From Rickettsia typhi (GTDB taxonomy: Bacteria > Pseudomonadota > Alphaproteobacteria > Rickettsiales > Rickettsiaceae), in contig CAMCXV010000021.1 of NCBI GenBank assembly GCA_945883665.1, positions 1 through 17,519 of the forward strand: 17,519 nt of DNA, given 5' to 3'. The position numbers and the translations under genes were made by a program. Each line of letters starts with the position of its first letter. Position 1 is the stretch's first letter. The notes beneath the pieces are model-generated. The model worked only from the letters and a program-made list of their open reading frames with translations. It did not search any database and had not been told where the DNA came from. Of this stretch, positions 1 to 8,187 are shown piece after piece.

Positions 1-1209
1 ATAATCTAAACTAGATAAAATCGAGCTGTTCATGGACAATTTATATTCAAAATGACTTAATATGTTAGTTTTTTTTAATTTCAAATTATATGATAAATTT
101 TCTAATTCTAGATTTTTATAATTTAATATTTTAGTTGGTTTTAGCCTAGAGTGTGGAAAGTATTTTAAAGCTATAATTTTTTGTTTCAAAAGATTAGGTA
201 ACGATTCAGATAATCTAAAACTTAACTCATCCAATCTTTGAATATTATTATTTAGATAATTTATTGGATATTTAAGTATTCTATTAGAATTTTCTAAAAT
301 TTTTGCTTGATGATTGATTAACGTAGTAACCCTAGTTTTTAGATTAGCAAAAAGATGACCTAATGTATATTTCAGATTTTCAATCACTGGTACAGCAAAT
401 TCAGCAGCAGCAGTAGGAGTTGGAGCGCGAAGATCCGAAACAAGATCGATTAAAGTATAATCAGTTTCATGTCCTACAGCTGATATTATTGGGATAACAG
501 AGTTAAATACAGCGCGCAAGACTATTTCTTCATTAAAAGACCATAAATCTTCTATTGAACCGCCTCCTCTTGCGATAATAATTACATCTGGTCTTAATTT
601 TTCTTCTAATATATTAAATCCATTTATAGCAGCTGTGATTTCGGAAGCAGCATTTTCTCCCTGAACTGTTACAGGCCAGATGCATAAATGCACTGGAAAT
701 CTATCTGTAATTCTATGGATAATATCTTTTATTACGGCGCCAGTTAGTGAAGTTACAATGCCTATTTTTTTGGGTAAGTAAGGAATCTTTTTTTTATGTT
801 CAAGTTTGAATAATCCTTCAGCTTCTAGTCTGTTTCTTCTTTCATTTAAAATTTGTATAAACGCTCCAGTACCATATGGTTCTATTAGCTCTACTGAAAT
901 TTGGTATTTTGATTGACCGGCATATGCTGTGATTTTTCCAGTAACGATTACTTCAAGCCCCTCCGTGAGCTTAAAATTAATTCTAGCAAGGCTATGTCGC
1001 CAACAAGTTGCGGCTATAACTGAATTAGTATCTTTTAGGCTGAAATAACCATGACCAGATGTGGCAATTTTAAGACCAGATATTTCTCCTTTAATTCGAA
1101 TGTTAGAGAAATTATTTTCAAGTAACCATTTAATCTTATTAGATATTTCTGTTACTGAAAATTCATTGGCAATAATGTTTAAATCTTTAGCAGCAGAATG
1201 ATTGAGCAT
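1..1209 (-). CDS. xseA: Exodeoxyribonuclease VII large subunit, partial (3' end outside window)
   Basis: XseA is the catalytic large subunit of exonuclease VII, which with XseB degrades single-stranded DNA to oligonucleotides in the cytoplasm during repair. Reading the minus strand from ATG at 1209 gives 403 codons with no stop up to position 1, so the C-terminal part (roughly 40-50 residues by comparison with the family) is missing. The N-terminal OB-fold region (about 15-110) carries SGHGYFSLKD at 51-60. The catalytic domain carries ARGGGSIEDLW at 213-223, VGHETDYTLIDL at 245-256 and RAPTPTAAAE at 261-270, all hallmark XseA motifs. The frame is open upstream to 1284, with a TTG at 1269, but the ATG places the OB fold at the usual distance from the start. 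The C-terminal visible part is Lys/Leu-rich and helical, as expected for the coiled-coil arm. It is divergent from lptD, 84 bp apart. The family call is firm; the exact start is slightly less so. Confidence 0.95.
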   Translation of the reverse strand, partial: MLNHSAAKDLNIIANEFSVTEISNKIKWLLENNFSNIRIKGEISGLKIATSGHGYFSLKDTNSVIAATCWRHSLARINFKLTEGLEVIVTGKITAYAGQSKYQISVELIEPYGTGAFIQILNERRNRLEAEGLFKLEHKKKIPYLPKKIGIVTSLTGAVIKDIIHRITDRFPVHLCIWPVTVQGENAASEITAAINGFNILEEKLRPDVIIIARGGGSIEDLWSFNEEIVLRAVFNSVIPIISAVGHETDYTLIDLVSDLRAPTPTAAAEFAVPVIENLKYTLGHLFANLKTRVTTLINHQAKILENSNRILKYPINYLNNNIQRLDELSFRLSESLPNLLKQKIIALKYFPHSRLKPTKILNYKNLELENLSYNLKLKKTNILSHFEYKLSMNSSILSSLDY

Positions 1210-1225
1210 ATAATTGTCAGTATTG

Positions 1226-1254
1226 TTTACTAAAATTAAATCAGTGTCTATAAT
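1226..1254 (+). promoter_or_regulatory. Candidate sigma70 promoter for lptD-surA
   Basis: TATAAT at 1249-1254 is a perfect -10 box, with TTTACT (4 of 6 matches to TTGACA) at 1226-1231 and a 17 bp spacer. Transcription would start near 1261, about 33 nt before the lptD ATG. The position in the xseA/lptD divergent gap fits. In so AT-rich a sequence a match like this can arise by chance. Confidence 0.45.
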
Positions 1255-1293
1255 GTAAGTTCTTTTCAAGTAATAATTTTTAAGTTAAATCAA

Positions 1294-3405
1294 ATGCAGT
1301 TGTTTTGCAATTTTTTATTAGTAATAATTATTTTTTGTATTTCGAAAAATATTTATGCAGGAGATTTACAAAAAAAAGATCATGAATCTTTAATTCTCAA
1401 AGCGGATTTTATCAAATATGATAATGATCTAAATGCCATTACTGCAAATGGCAATATTTATTTATATATGGATAAATATATTCTAACAGCTGATAATATA
1501 TATTATGATATAAAAAAAGACGTAGTATTTGCTGAAGGTAATATCAGAATTAAAGATGAAGTAGGAAGAATTATCACCGGTCAAAGAGCTGTTTTAAAAG
1601 ATAAACTTAAAAAAGCTGTTATTGATGAATTCATGTTAAGACTGCCAGATGATTTATTGCTTATGTCAGCATATGCTAATAAACAAGATGAAAATAGAGT
1701 TAATTTGCATAAAGCAAATTTTACACCATGTAAGATTTTTTGTGGCAATAAACCTATTTGGCAAATAAAGTCAGAAGATACAAATATAGACTATGAAAAA
1801 CAGCAAATCACATATAAAAATATGTTTTTCGAGGTGTTTGGAGTTCCAGTTTTTTATCTTCCCTTCTTTTCTCATAGTACACCAAATGCTTCTGCTAAAT
1901 CAGGAATTCTTGTGCCTCAAATTGCACAAAATAAATTAGTTTTACCATTATATTATAGAGTAAAGTCGAACATAGATCTAACTTTAAGCCCACATATTTC
2001 AAAAAAGTATACTATTTTTGAAGGAGAATTAAGGCATTTAATTACATATGGTAGTTATGAGGTAAAAGCTAGTTATTCTAATAAGTCAGATAAAACTAGT
2101 CAAAAATATATCAAACCCCATAGATATACTATATTTACCAAGGGTAACTTTTATAAAGATGGTATCAATTATGGTTTTGATATCAATAGAGCATCTGACA
2201 AGGCATATCTTGTTAATGAATTTGAAAATTATGACTCATATTTAGAATCAAAAATTTATGTGAATAAATTTGCTAAAACTGACTATTTATCTTTGGAGGG
2301 TTATTCGTTCCAAGGATTTAAAAATGTAGATACAAACAGTAAGCACCCTATTGTGGTTCCAAGAATTATAGGGCAAAAAGTAATCGCCTTAGATGATGAT
2401 GAGAATACTCTTTTTAAGGTCAAAAATAATTCTATTCTATATAATGAAAATTATGAAAAACAAATAGCTAGAAATGCTCTAGAGTTAAATCTCAGTAGAA
2501 AAATAATAACAGACAATGGTCATTTATTTAATTTTGCAATAGAAAACAGAAGTGATTTATATTGGTTGAACTCCTTGAATTATTTTAATAAAGTTGAAGA
2601 AGAGCATGTATTGAGTAGAAATATTCCTGAAATTCATGCAAAATGGCGTTATCCATTAGTTCGTAACATATCTTCTACTACATCAATCAAATTGGAACCA
2701 ATTTTTGCCGCTTTTATTGGAACTAGTTATGATAAAAAATACAATAAATTTGCTCTTATTGATGCTAGTAAATATGAAATATCAGAATATAATTTATTTA
2801 ATTCAGATAAATTTAGAGGTATAGATTACCATGATTATGGAAAAAGATTCAGTTACGGATTAAATACCTCTTTATTCTCTGGTCTATATTATGTTGATGT
2901 TTTTTTAGGACAGCTACTTTATTACAATAACATTGTTGCAAATTCTAATTCGGATTATGTAGGTAATATATCAATCGATATAGCTGATAATCTAAAACTA
3001 TATTACAGATTTAGAAAAGATAAAAAATTAAATCACATAATGGACGAAGTAGGACTATCTTCTAAAGTAGAGAAATTAACTACTAGTTTGAATTTTTCAG
3101 AGTTAAATAATATTTCAAGATATTATTCTGAGGATATATCAAATTTTCCAAAAAACAAAGCTGCTCAAATAGGTTTGAATGTTAATTATCAAATATTTGA
3201 ATCTTTAGCAATAGGTATGGGAGCATTGCTTGATACAACCGATAAAGTTCTTCTTTTACAAAGAACTATAGAGATGACATATGTATTTGATTGTGTTAGT
3301 ATATCAGCTAAATTTTATGATGATTTTACCAGTGACTCTACTAGGGGTATTAAAAAAAATAATAGCAAAACATTTGCTATCGGATTAAAAGTTTTGAATA
3401 TGTGA
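1294..3405 (+). CDS. lptD: LPS-assembly outer-membrane protein LptD (OstA/Imp)
   Basis: LptD is the outer-membrane beta-barrel that, with lipoprotein LptE, inserts lipopolysaccharide into the outer leaflet. The 703-residue product starts with a signal peptide (hydrophobic 5-18, likely cut after A22 in NIYA-GD). Next comes an OstA/LptA-like jelly-roll region (about 30-130) rich in short strands around TANGNIYLYMD (50-60) and VVFAEGNIRIKD (77-88). The linker motif TPCKIFCGNKPIWQIK (144-159) matches the alphaproteobacterial LptD pattern at the jelly-roll/barrel junction, and the remainder is alternating polar/aromatic barrel sequence ending in a hydrophobic strand (FAIGLKVLNM). Only three cysteines survive in the mature protein (C146, C150, C667), whereas E. 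coli LptD uses four in two disulfides, so the disulfide logic must differ. The stop is TGA and surA begins 10 bp later, pointing to co-transcription with its own assembly chaperone. Its presence argues that the organism makes LPS. Confidence 0.93.
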   Translation: MQLFCNFLLVIIIFCISKNIYAGDLQKKDHESLILKADFIKYDNDLNAITANGNIYLYMDKYILTADNIYYDIKKDVVFAEGNIRIKDEVGRIITGQRAVLKDKLKKAVIDEFMLRLPDDLLLMSAYANKQDENRVNLHKANFTPCKIFCGNKPIWQIKSEDTNIDYEKQQITYKNMFFEVFGVPVFYLPFFSHSTPNASAKSGILVPQIAQNKLVLPLYYRVKSNIDLTLSPHISKKYTIFEGELRHLITYGSYEVKASYSNKSDKTSQKYIKPHRYTIFTKGNFYKDGINYGFDINRASDKAYLVNEFENYDSYLESKIYVNKFAKTDYLSLEGYSFQGFKNVDTNSKHPIVVPRIIGQKVIALDDDENTLFKVKNNSILYNENYEKQIARNALELNLSRKIITDNGHLFNFAIENRSDLYWLNSLNYFNKVEEEHVLSRNIPEIHAKWRYPLVRNISSTTSIKLEPIFAAFIGTSYDKKYNKFALIDASKYEISEYNLFNSDKFRGIDYHDYGKRFSYGLNTSLFSGLYYVDVFLGQLLYYNNIVANSNSDYVGNISIDIADNLKLYYRFRKDKKLNHIMDEVGLSSKVEKLTTSLNFSELNNISRYYSEDISNFPKNKAAQIGLNVNYQIFESLAIGMGALLDTTDKVLLLQRTIEMTYVFDCVSISAKFYDDFTSDSTRGIKKNNSKTFAIGLKVLNM

Positions 3406-3415
3406 GAATTGATTT

Positions 3416-4315
3416 ATGAAATACTTAATTAATATATTTTTACTACTATTTTCTTTTCAAGTTATTGCTGGAAAGCAGGATATAGTTGCAATAGTGAATG
3501 ATGAACCAATCACAATGTATGAATTTAATGCAAGAAAGCAAATGGTTATTGCGCTCAATAAAATTGACAATTCAAATTCTAAAGTTAATGCCCAATTAAA
3601 TAAAGATGTTGTAAATATTCTGATCGAAGAAGAATTATTGAATCAGCATGCAGAAAAGGTTGGGGGTAAAATATCAAAAGCAGAAATTGATAATGCGATA
3701 TCAGTTATAGAAGAAAGAAATAAAATGCCTAAAGGATATTTATTACAATATATGAGAGAATTGGGTGTAAATATAAATAGTTTTAAAAAACAAATAAAAA
3801 GTGAATTAATTAAATATAATATTATTAATGTAGTTTCTAATTCAGTTTCTGTTACTCCCAAAGAAATGGACGTAGCTGTTATTAATAGCGGTTTTGATGA
3901 TTTTGATATTACTGCATGGCAATTTACTTCATTTGATTCGGAAGATAATAGCCTAAAACAAATGAAAAAACTGAGCAAACATATATCTAGTTGTGATAAA
4001 TTAGATGAAAAATTATATAGTAGTTTTGCAAGTAGTGAGAGGCTTGATTGTAAATTAAAAGATTTAAATGATAAAACAAAATCTGTTGTTTTAGATACAA
4101 AAGAAAATAGCTCTAGTGAAGTTTATCAGCAAGATAATAAATTTAAACTAATTTTTGTCTGTACAAAAAAATCTTTTATTTCGGGTAATGATTTTAATAA
4201 AATAAAAGCTTTTGTATCAAATAATAAAATGTCTAAAAAAGCAGCTAAATTTTTTAAAGACTTAAAATCAAAAGCTTATATAAAAATTTTAATTGATGAT
4301 AAATCAACTAATTAA
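3416..4315 (+). CDS. surA: SurA-like periplasmic chaperone, parvulin core not recognisable
   Basis: SurA escorts outer-membrane barrel proteins, LptD among them, through the periplasm. The 299-residue product has a signal peptide (hydrophobic 3-17, cut likely after A18 in VIA-GK), then a typical SurA N-terminal chaperone domain: IVAIVNDEPITMYEFNARKQ begins near residue 23, followed by long amphipathic helices to about 150. The C-terminal KKAAKFFKDLKSKAYIKIL (274-292) resembles the helix and strand that complete the SurA core. The stretch between (about 150-260) should hold one or two peptidyl-prolyl isomerase domains, but the Gly-rich parvulin signature (GDLGW-like) is absent; only a rough parvulin-like alternation remains, so isomerase activity is doubtful. 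E. coli SurA has about 430 residues and two such domains. It lies directly behind lptD (10 bp), with a weak GAGAA ribosome-binding site. A generic periplasmic SurA_N-domain chaperone is the alternative name. Confidence 0.8.
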   Translation: MKYLINIFLLLFSFQVIAGKQDIVAIVNDEPITMYEFNARKQMVIALNKIDNSNSKVNAQLNKDVVNILIEEELLNQHAEKVGGKISKAEIDNAISVIEERNKMPKGYLLQYMRELGVNINSFKKQIKSELIKYNIINVVSNSVSVTPKEMDVAVINSGFDDFDITAWQFTSFDSEDNSLKQMKKLSKHISSCDKLDEKLYSSFASSERLDCKLKDLNDKTKSVVLDTKENSSSEVYQQDNKFKLIFVCTKKSFISGNDFNKIKAFVSNNKMSKKAAKFFKDLKSKAYIKILIDDKSTN

Positions 4316-4776
4316 ATCAATTGTTTCTAAACTTTTAATATAAGAAAAAGTAATTTGTCTTAAAAATTAAGGAAAGATTTATCTAGATAAAACTCTTATA
4401 ATTAGTCTATTATTAAACAAAATTAATTATGTCTCTGCTAAATACTCATATTACAATTAAAGAATTCATAAAACACGGTTTTTCTGAAGATCAGGATGAG
4501 GTTATAGTACGTGCAATTAATGATCTAAATACTCAATTAGTCACTAAGAATGATTTAAATTGATTAAGTAAGCAAATATTTGACAATTCTTTAAATCAAT
4601 GATTAAATAAGCGGTATAAAGTATCATTTTTACATTATCCAAAACGAATTTTTCAAGAATATATATCTGAATAAGTATTTTATAAGATCTATTGTTACTC
4701 ACCATCATTCAAAAAATCGTATTGTCTGCAATTTAAACCTAGAAAATTAGTATTAATCTTTAGCCTTATTAATCTT
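4316..4776. other. 461 bp region between surA and the EamA permease
   Basis: This stretch has no intact long gene. It holds the DUF1640-like remnant described separately (4429-4674). Upstream of it are a perfect 14 bp palindrome TTTATCTAGATAAA at 4378-4391 and a TATAAT at 4397-4402 that could be the remnant gene's -10 box, although no good -35 box precedes it at 17 bp. Between 4675 and 4776 I see no gene, no strong hairpin and no clear Shine-Dalgarno sequence before the permease ATG. No convincing terminator follows surA; CTTAAAAATTAAG (4359-4371) is too weak to call. Confidence 0.5.
4429..4674 (+). pseudogene. Decayed DUF1640-like coiled-coil protein gene
   Basis: ATG at 4429 opens a 44-codon frame ending at TGA 4561-4563. 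Its sequence (IKEFIKHGFSEDQDEVIV at 10-27, then a predicted helix and LVTKNDLN at 37-44) resembles the start of DUF1640/CCDC90-type proteins, which typically read as 'F-K-x-L-x-x-x-G-F-x-E-x-Q' followed by 'T-K-x-D-L' and a long coiled coil. The same frame continues after the TGA with LSKQIFDNSLNQ, meets a second TGA (4600-4602), then runs to TAA at 4672-4674. The two TGAs sit at equivalent places of an imperfect 39 bp repeat (TTTAAAT ... TGATTAA-TAAGC), as expected where heptad repeats each acquired the same stop. Other genes here stop at TGA, so recoding is unlikely. It may be expressed as a 44-residue peptide, but a remnant is the better reading. The family call rests on a short match. Confidence 0.45.
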
Positions 4777-5673
4777 ATGAATTTTTTATCCACTGAACAA
4801 CAAGGGTCGTTATATGCAGTTATCTCTGGACTTTGTTATGGCTTTTTAGGTTATTTCGGTGTTAATTTAATGAACGATGATCTATCAGTTTCTAATATGC
4901 TATTCTGGAGATTTTTTGTAACTACTATACTAATGCTTCCGATTGTAGCACTGCGTTACAAAAATATTTTTACTGCATTTAAAGAGAATATTAAAATAGT
5001 TTTTTATGGCATGGCTTTTTATAGCACATCTGCAATAACCTATTTTATTGGTAGTAAGTATATCGGAACAGGTCTAACAATGGTTGTATTTTTTGTTTAT
5101 CCAGCAATTGTTATGTTGTTTAATTGTATCCTATATAAAGGCAAAATAAGCAAAATGTATTATTTAGCGTTTTCTATGATCCTAATAGGAATAGGGTTTT
5201 TAGCAGATCTACAAGATTCAAAGCTTGATTTAAAGTTTGATTTTTTAGGAATAGTGTTTGGTATTTTGTCTGCAATTTCTTATGCTTTTTATGTTATAGG
5301 GAGTAAAAAAAGTAATATTTCTCCGGTCTTATCTACTTTTCTGGTATCAATTGGATGTATGATTACATGTTTGATTTTTGCTTGTTTTGATTGTAGTTTC
5401 TTTGTTCCTACTCATTCAAGTCAGTGGTTTAATATAATTGGCATGGCTATTGTTTGTACTGCATTGCCAATTTTATTATTATTAGAGAGTTTAAAATATA
5501 TTAGCTCTGAAAAAGCTTCTATGATATCGGTTCTAGAACCAGTTTTTGTGGTTCTATTTGGTATAATACTACTCGGGGAAACTGTTAGTAATATGCAAAT
5601 TATCGGCATGCTTACTGTTTTATTAGGTGCTTTAGCTGCTCTTTTTTCTAAAAATGCAATTAATAAAAAATAG
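4777..5673 (+). CDS. EamA/DMT-family permease
   Basis: This is an inner-membrane transporter of the drug/metabolite transporter superfamily with two EamA repeats. The 298-residue sequence shows about ten hydrophobic helices in two five-helix halves. The first half opens with GSLYAVISGLCYGFLGYFGV (10-29) and has the typical MLFWRFFVTTILMLPIVALR segment near 40-60. The second opens with FLGIVFGILSAISYAFYVIG and ends with SMISVLEPVFVVLFGIILLGE, the conserved EPV-x(n)-GE motif in the penultimate helix that marks EamA proteins. Substrates in the superfamily range from amino acids and purines to S-adenosylmethionine, and the sequence does not decide between them. It does not resemble my recollection of the Rickettsia SAM importer closely enough to borrow that name. 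No good Shine-Dalgarno precedes the ATG; the next Met (about residue 32) would lose the first helix, so this start stands. It is convergent with engB, 21 bp apart. Confidence 0.85.
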   Translation: MNFLSTEQQGSLYAVISGLCYGFLGYFGVNLMNDDLSVSNMLFWRFFVTTILMLPIVALRYKNIFTAFKENIKIVFYGMAFYSTSAITYFIGSKYIGTGLTMVVFFVYPAIVMLFNCILYKGKISKMYYLAFSMILIGIGFLADLQDSKLDLKFDFLGIVFGILSAISYAFYVIGSKKSNISPVLSTFLVSIGCMITCLIFACFDCSFFVPTHSSQWFNIIGMAIVCTALPILLLLESLKYISSEKASMISVLEPVFVVLFGIILLGETVSNMQIIGMLTVLLGALAALFSKNAINKK

Positions 5674-5694
5674 ATCATACGAGATAAGTAAAAT

Positions 5695-6303
5695 TTATTT
5701 GACGCATTGCGTCAAGCTAATTTGCAATTCTTTTGCTCCTAATCCATTTTTGCTACTGGATAAAATAACATTACATGAAAAGTATCCTAAGCTCTCAAGA
5801 TAATTTTTTGTTTCTAATTTAAATTCATTTTTTAAAGTTACTTTATCTGTTTTTGTAAATACTAATTGTATTTCTTTATTACATGATTGAAGTAATTGAA
5901 TCACTTTCAGATCATTATCTTTAATACCCCTTCTGGCGTCAACAAGTAGATTTACTAATTTTAGATTCGGAGTGTTTTGTAAATAACAAAGAATTAGCCT
6001 TTCCCAATTTTGTTTCTCTCGAAGTGGAACTTTAGCAAAGCCATAACCTGGAAGATCAACTATCACTAATTTTTCTGCGATTGAAAAAAAATTTATCTGT
6101 TGTGTGCGCCCAGGTGTGTGAGAAACTCTTGCTAGATTTTTTCTGCGGCAAACAGTGTTTATTAAACTCGATTTCCCTACATTAGATTTGCCAACGAAAG
6201 CTACTTGGGGTAAAGCTATTTTGGGTAATTGATGAGCGCTAGCAGCTCCCGCAATAAATTTTGCTTCTTGTCTGAAGATTTTTATTCCAACTTCATTTGT
6301 CAT
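5695..6303 (-). CDS. engB: Ribosome-biogenesis GTPase EngB (YihA/YsxC)
   Basis: EngB is a small essential TRAFAC-class GTPase needed for late maturation of the large ribosomal subunit. The 202-residue protein has all G motifs in order: P-loop GKSNVGKSS at 38-46 (G1), HTPGRTQ at 62-68 (G2), DLPGYG at 83-88 (G3, the EngB form of DxxG), TKTD at 150-153 (G4, the usual T/NKxD variant of this family) and SSSK at 182-185 (G5). Length is typical (195-215). The ATG overlaps the end of yidC by 11 bp, so translation of the two is probably coupled and they form one minus-strand transcript, a pairing that I recall from Rickettsia genomes. A GC-containing inverted repeat covers its last codons and may terminate the transcript. 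Confidence 0.96.
   Translation of the reverse strand: MTNEVGIKIFRQEAKFIAGAASAHQLPKIALPQVAFVGKSNVGKSSLINTVCRRKNLARVSHTPGRTQQINFFSIAEKLVIVDLPGYGFAKVPLREKQNWERLILCYLQNTPNLKLVNLLVDARRGIKDNDLKVIQLLQSCNKEIQLVFTKTDKVTLKNEFKLETKNYLESLGYFSCNVILSSSKNGLGAKELQISLTQCVK
5699..5715 (-). terminator. Hairpin at the end of yidC-engB
   Basis: TTGACGCA-T-TGCGTCAA is a perfect 8-1-8 inverted repeat that folds as a 7 bp stem with a 3-nt loop. It is GC-rich for this window and lies over the last engB codons and next to its TAA (5695-5697). On the minus strand it is followed by AAATAAATTTTACTT, a weak T-rich tail, so it may be a rho-independent terminator embedded in the coding end. It also sits at the convergence with the EamA gene and could act on both strands. 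Confidence 0.5.
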
Positions 6304-7996
6304 TCTTATCTAGCTTGTTTATGTAAGATTGCTGAATTATTGATAGAATATTATTCCATGACCAATAGATTAAAAGACCAGCTGGAAAACTACTAAACAT
6401 AAATAAGAACATTAGTGGCATAAATTTCATGACCATGGCTTGTACTGGATCAGCTGGTGCTGGACTCATTTTTTGTTGTAAATACATAGAGAGTGCCATA
6501 ATGATTGGCCAAGCACCAATCATTAGGAATGATGGGGGTGTAAATGGTAGTAACCCAAATAAATTGAATATGGTGGTTGGATCTGGCGCAGAAAGATCGT
6601 GAATCCATCCAAAAAATGGCGCATGACGCATTTCAATAGTTACATACAGAACTTTGTATATAGAAAAGAAAACTGGTATTTGAATTAACAAAGGTAAACA
6701 ACCACTAATAGGATTGATTTTCTCTTTCTTATATAAAGCCATAATTTCTTGGTTAAGACGAGCTTTATCATCGGTATATAATTCTTTTAAACGCTCCATT
6801 TGAGGCTGAAGATTTTTCATCCTTTTCATTGATCTGTAAGATTTATTAGCAAGAGTAAACATTAAAAGCTTGATGATAATAGTGACGATCATGATGCTAA
6901 TCCCAAAATTACCTACATATAAGTAGAAAAAATTCATAGCATTAAATATAGGTTTAGTCAGGACGTAAAACCAACCAAAATCAATAGCCCTGTCAAAAAG
7001 CTTGATATTATATTGGCTTTCATATTTATCCAGTAAATCAACTTTTTTTGCCCCTGCAAATAATTTATGTGTTAGTTCAAAATTTCCACCTACTTCAATA
7101 ATTTGAGTAGTAGAAAGAAAATCAGCTTGATACTTATCAAGACCAGATTTAATACCATAAATGAAATTTGAAGAGTAAGTTTGAGTTGAATCTGGTATGA
7201 AAGCTGCAAGCCAGTATTTATCAGTAATACCTATCCAATCCACTTGATTCTTTGCAAAACTTTCCTTCTTCTTATCTTTTATATGCTCGTAATTATACTC
7301 TTTAAGCTCTCCATTAACCTCTCCTATCATACCTTGATGAAGAATATTCATTACTTTTTCTGATTCATGGCTATATGTACGATTTATCAAAGCATAATAT
7401 TGAGCTTGAACAGGGTGAGATGAATTATTCAAGGTAGTTTGCTTAATGGTGAACATATAGTTATCATCAAGTTCAATTTTTACTATAAATTTTATTTTTT
7501 CTGGGCTAATCCATGTAAATGTAACTGGTTGACCAGGTGATATATTATCACCATCTGCTTGCCAAATGGTCGATGAATTAGGAAAGTTAGTATTTTTTTT
7601 ATCACTTCCCCACCAGCCAATTTCAGCAAAATAAGCATTTGCAGTAGAAGATGGAGAAAAAAGCACCACTGGGTGGTCATCATCATCTAAATTTTCTTGA
7701 TATTTTGATAAGGTTAGATCATCAAATCTTAAACCTTCCAAAGATATCGAGCCAGAAAGCAAATTAGATTTTATGGAAACTCTTTTCGATTTAGTAAGAG
7801 CTTCGGAACGATCAAGAATTTGATCAATCGCTGTTAGTTTTGTTTCTTTTTTTAAAGTTTCTAGTTGATTATTATAATTTTTTTGTTGTTCAGTTAAGCG
7901 CTCTAATTTTGGTTTTTCATAAAAATGTTGCCAACCAAATATTATTAATATTGAGAGTGATATAGCGGTTACTAAGTTTAAAAAACTATAATTCAT
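6293..7996 (-). CDS. yidC: Membrane protein insertase YidC (Oxa1 family)
   Basis: YidC inserts and folds inner-membrane proteins, alone or with SecYEG. The 567-residue protein has the Gram-negative layout: an N-terminal membrane helix (6-21), a large periplasmic P1 domain (about 75-330, with [17 protein letters not shown] at 252-268, a conserved landmark), then the five-helix 60KD_IMP/Oxa1 domain from about 340 to 560. In the core helix the positively charged groove residue, R366 in E. coli, is lysine here (K376 in TIIIKLLMF). The cytoplasmic loop [20 protein letters not shown] (385-404) and the [20 protein letters not shown] segment are highly conserved. The sequence is extremely close to my recollection of Rickettsia YidC and is the best taxonomic marker here. 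It is followed by engB with an 11 bp overlap; its 5' side faces mnmA across a hairpin-rich divergent gap. Confidence 0.97.
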   Translation of the reverse strand: MNYSFLNLVTAISLSILIIFGWQHFYEKPKLERLTEQQKNYNNQLETLKKETKLTAIDQILDRSEALTKSKRVSIKSNLLSGSISLEGLRFDDLTLSKYQENLDDDDHPVVLFSPSSTANAYFAEIGWWGSDKKNTNFPNSSTIWQADGDNISPGQPVTFTWISPEKIKFIVKIELDDNYMFTIKQTTLNNSSHPVQAQYYALINRTYSHESEKVMNILHQGMIGEVNGELKEYNYEHIKDKKKESFAKNQVDWIGITDKYWLAAFIPDSTQTYSSNFIYGIKSGLDKYQADFLSTTQIIEVGGNFELTHKLFAGAKKVDLLDKYESQYNIKLFDRAIDFGWFYVLTKPIFNAMNFFYLYVGNFGISIMIVTIIIKLLMFTLANKSYRSMKRMKNLQPQMERLKELYTDDKARLNQEIMALYKKEKINPISGCLPLLIQIPVFFSIYKVLYVTIEMRHAPFFGWIHDLSAPDPTTIFNLFGLLPFTPPSFLMIGAWPIIMALSMYLQQKMSPAPADPVQAMVMKFMPLMFLFMFSSFPAGLLIYWSWNNILSIIQQSYINKLDKNDK

Positions 7997-8077
7997 GTTT
8001 ATTTAATAAATTTATTTTATTTGTCTTTGCGATTTTTATAAGATTTACTCTAAATAATCAAGCTCTTTAAAGTATAT

Positions 8078-8102
8078 TAGTGTTTTAATAATAAAAACAC
8101 TA
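8078..8102. repeat. Perfect 9 bp inverted repeat, hairpin 1 of the yidC/mnmA gap
   Basis: TAGTGTTTT (8078-8086) and AAAACACTA (8094-8102) pair perfectly around the 7-nt loop AATAATA. It lies between the divergent yidC and mnmA starts, where no transcript needs to end, so it is either a regulatory element or the terminator-like part of a small transcript. No T-tract follows on the plus strand. Its right arm shares its last two bases with the next inverted repeat. Confidence 0.6.
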
Positions 8103-8129
8103 GGTAATTATTCTTGCAATTGTTACCTA
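8101..8129. repeat. Inverted repeat around the mnmA -35 box, hairpin 2
   Basis: TAGGTAA (8101-8107) and TTACCTA (8123-8129) are perfect 7 bp arms separated by 15 bp. The interval contains the proposed mnmA -35 hexamer (TTGCAA, 8114-8119), so a dimeric regulator bound here would block the promoter. A structural role in RNA is the alternative, if a transcript crosses it. Confidence 0.45.
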
Positions 8130-8142
8130 AATTTAATATGAT
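8114..8142 (+). promoter_or_regulatory. Candidate sigma70 promoter for mnmA
   Basis: TTGCAA (8114-8119) and TATGAT (8137-8142) are separated by exactly 17 bp. Transcription would start near 8149, giving a leader of about 40 nt to the ATG at 8188. This placement argues against an upstream TTG start at 8146, which would lie at or before the 5' end of the transcript. Confidence 0.45.
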
Positions 8143-8187
8143 TCCTTGCTTTCCTGCTTTAATCCAAAAATATTGAAGAAATCAATT

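Noticed and set aside
1210..1284. Upstream extension of xseA to TTG at 1269
   Set aside because: ATG at 1209 gives the family-typical distance to the OB fold; the extension looks unrelated and would overlap the lptD promoter.
3643..3978. Minus-strand open frame of 111 codons inside surA, and similar antisense frames in engB, yidC, mnmA and alaS
   Set aside because: They are antisense to well-supported genes, have no family features and reflect AT-rich codon use.
4561..4602. UGA recoding (Trp or selenocysteine) in the DUF1640-like frame
   Set aside because: lptD ends in TGA and other genes use TGG for Trp, so TGA is a stop here; no selenocysteine-element-like hairpin follows. Decay is simpler.
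4777..5673. Naming the DMT permease as the rickettsial S-adenosylmethionine importer
   Set aside because: Same superfamily, but the sequence does not resemble the SAM importer as I remember it; EamA motifs alone do not give the substrate.
8146..8187. TTG start for mnmA adding 14 residues
   Set aside because: The added residues are not family-like, and the candidate promoter would start transcription near 8149, after this codon.
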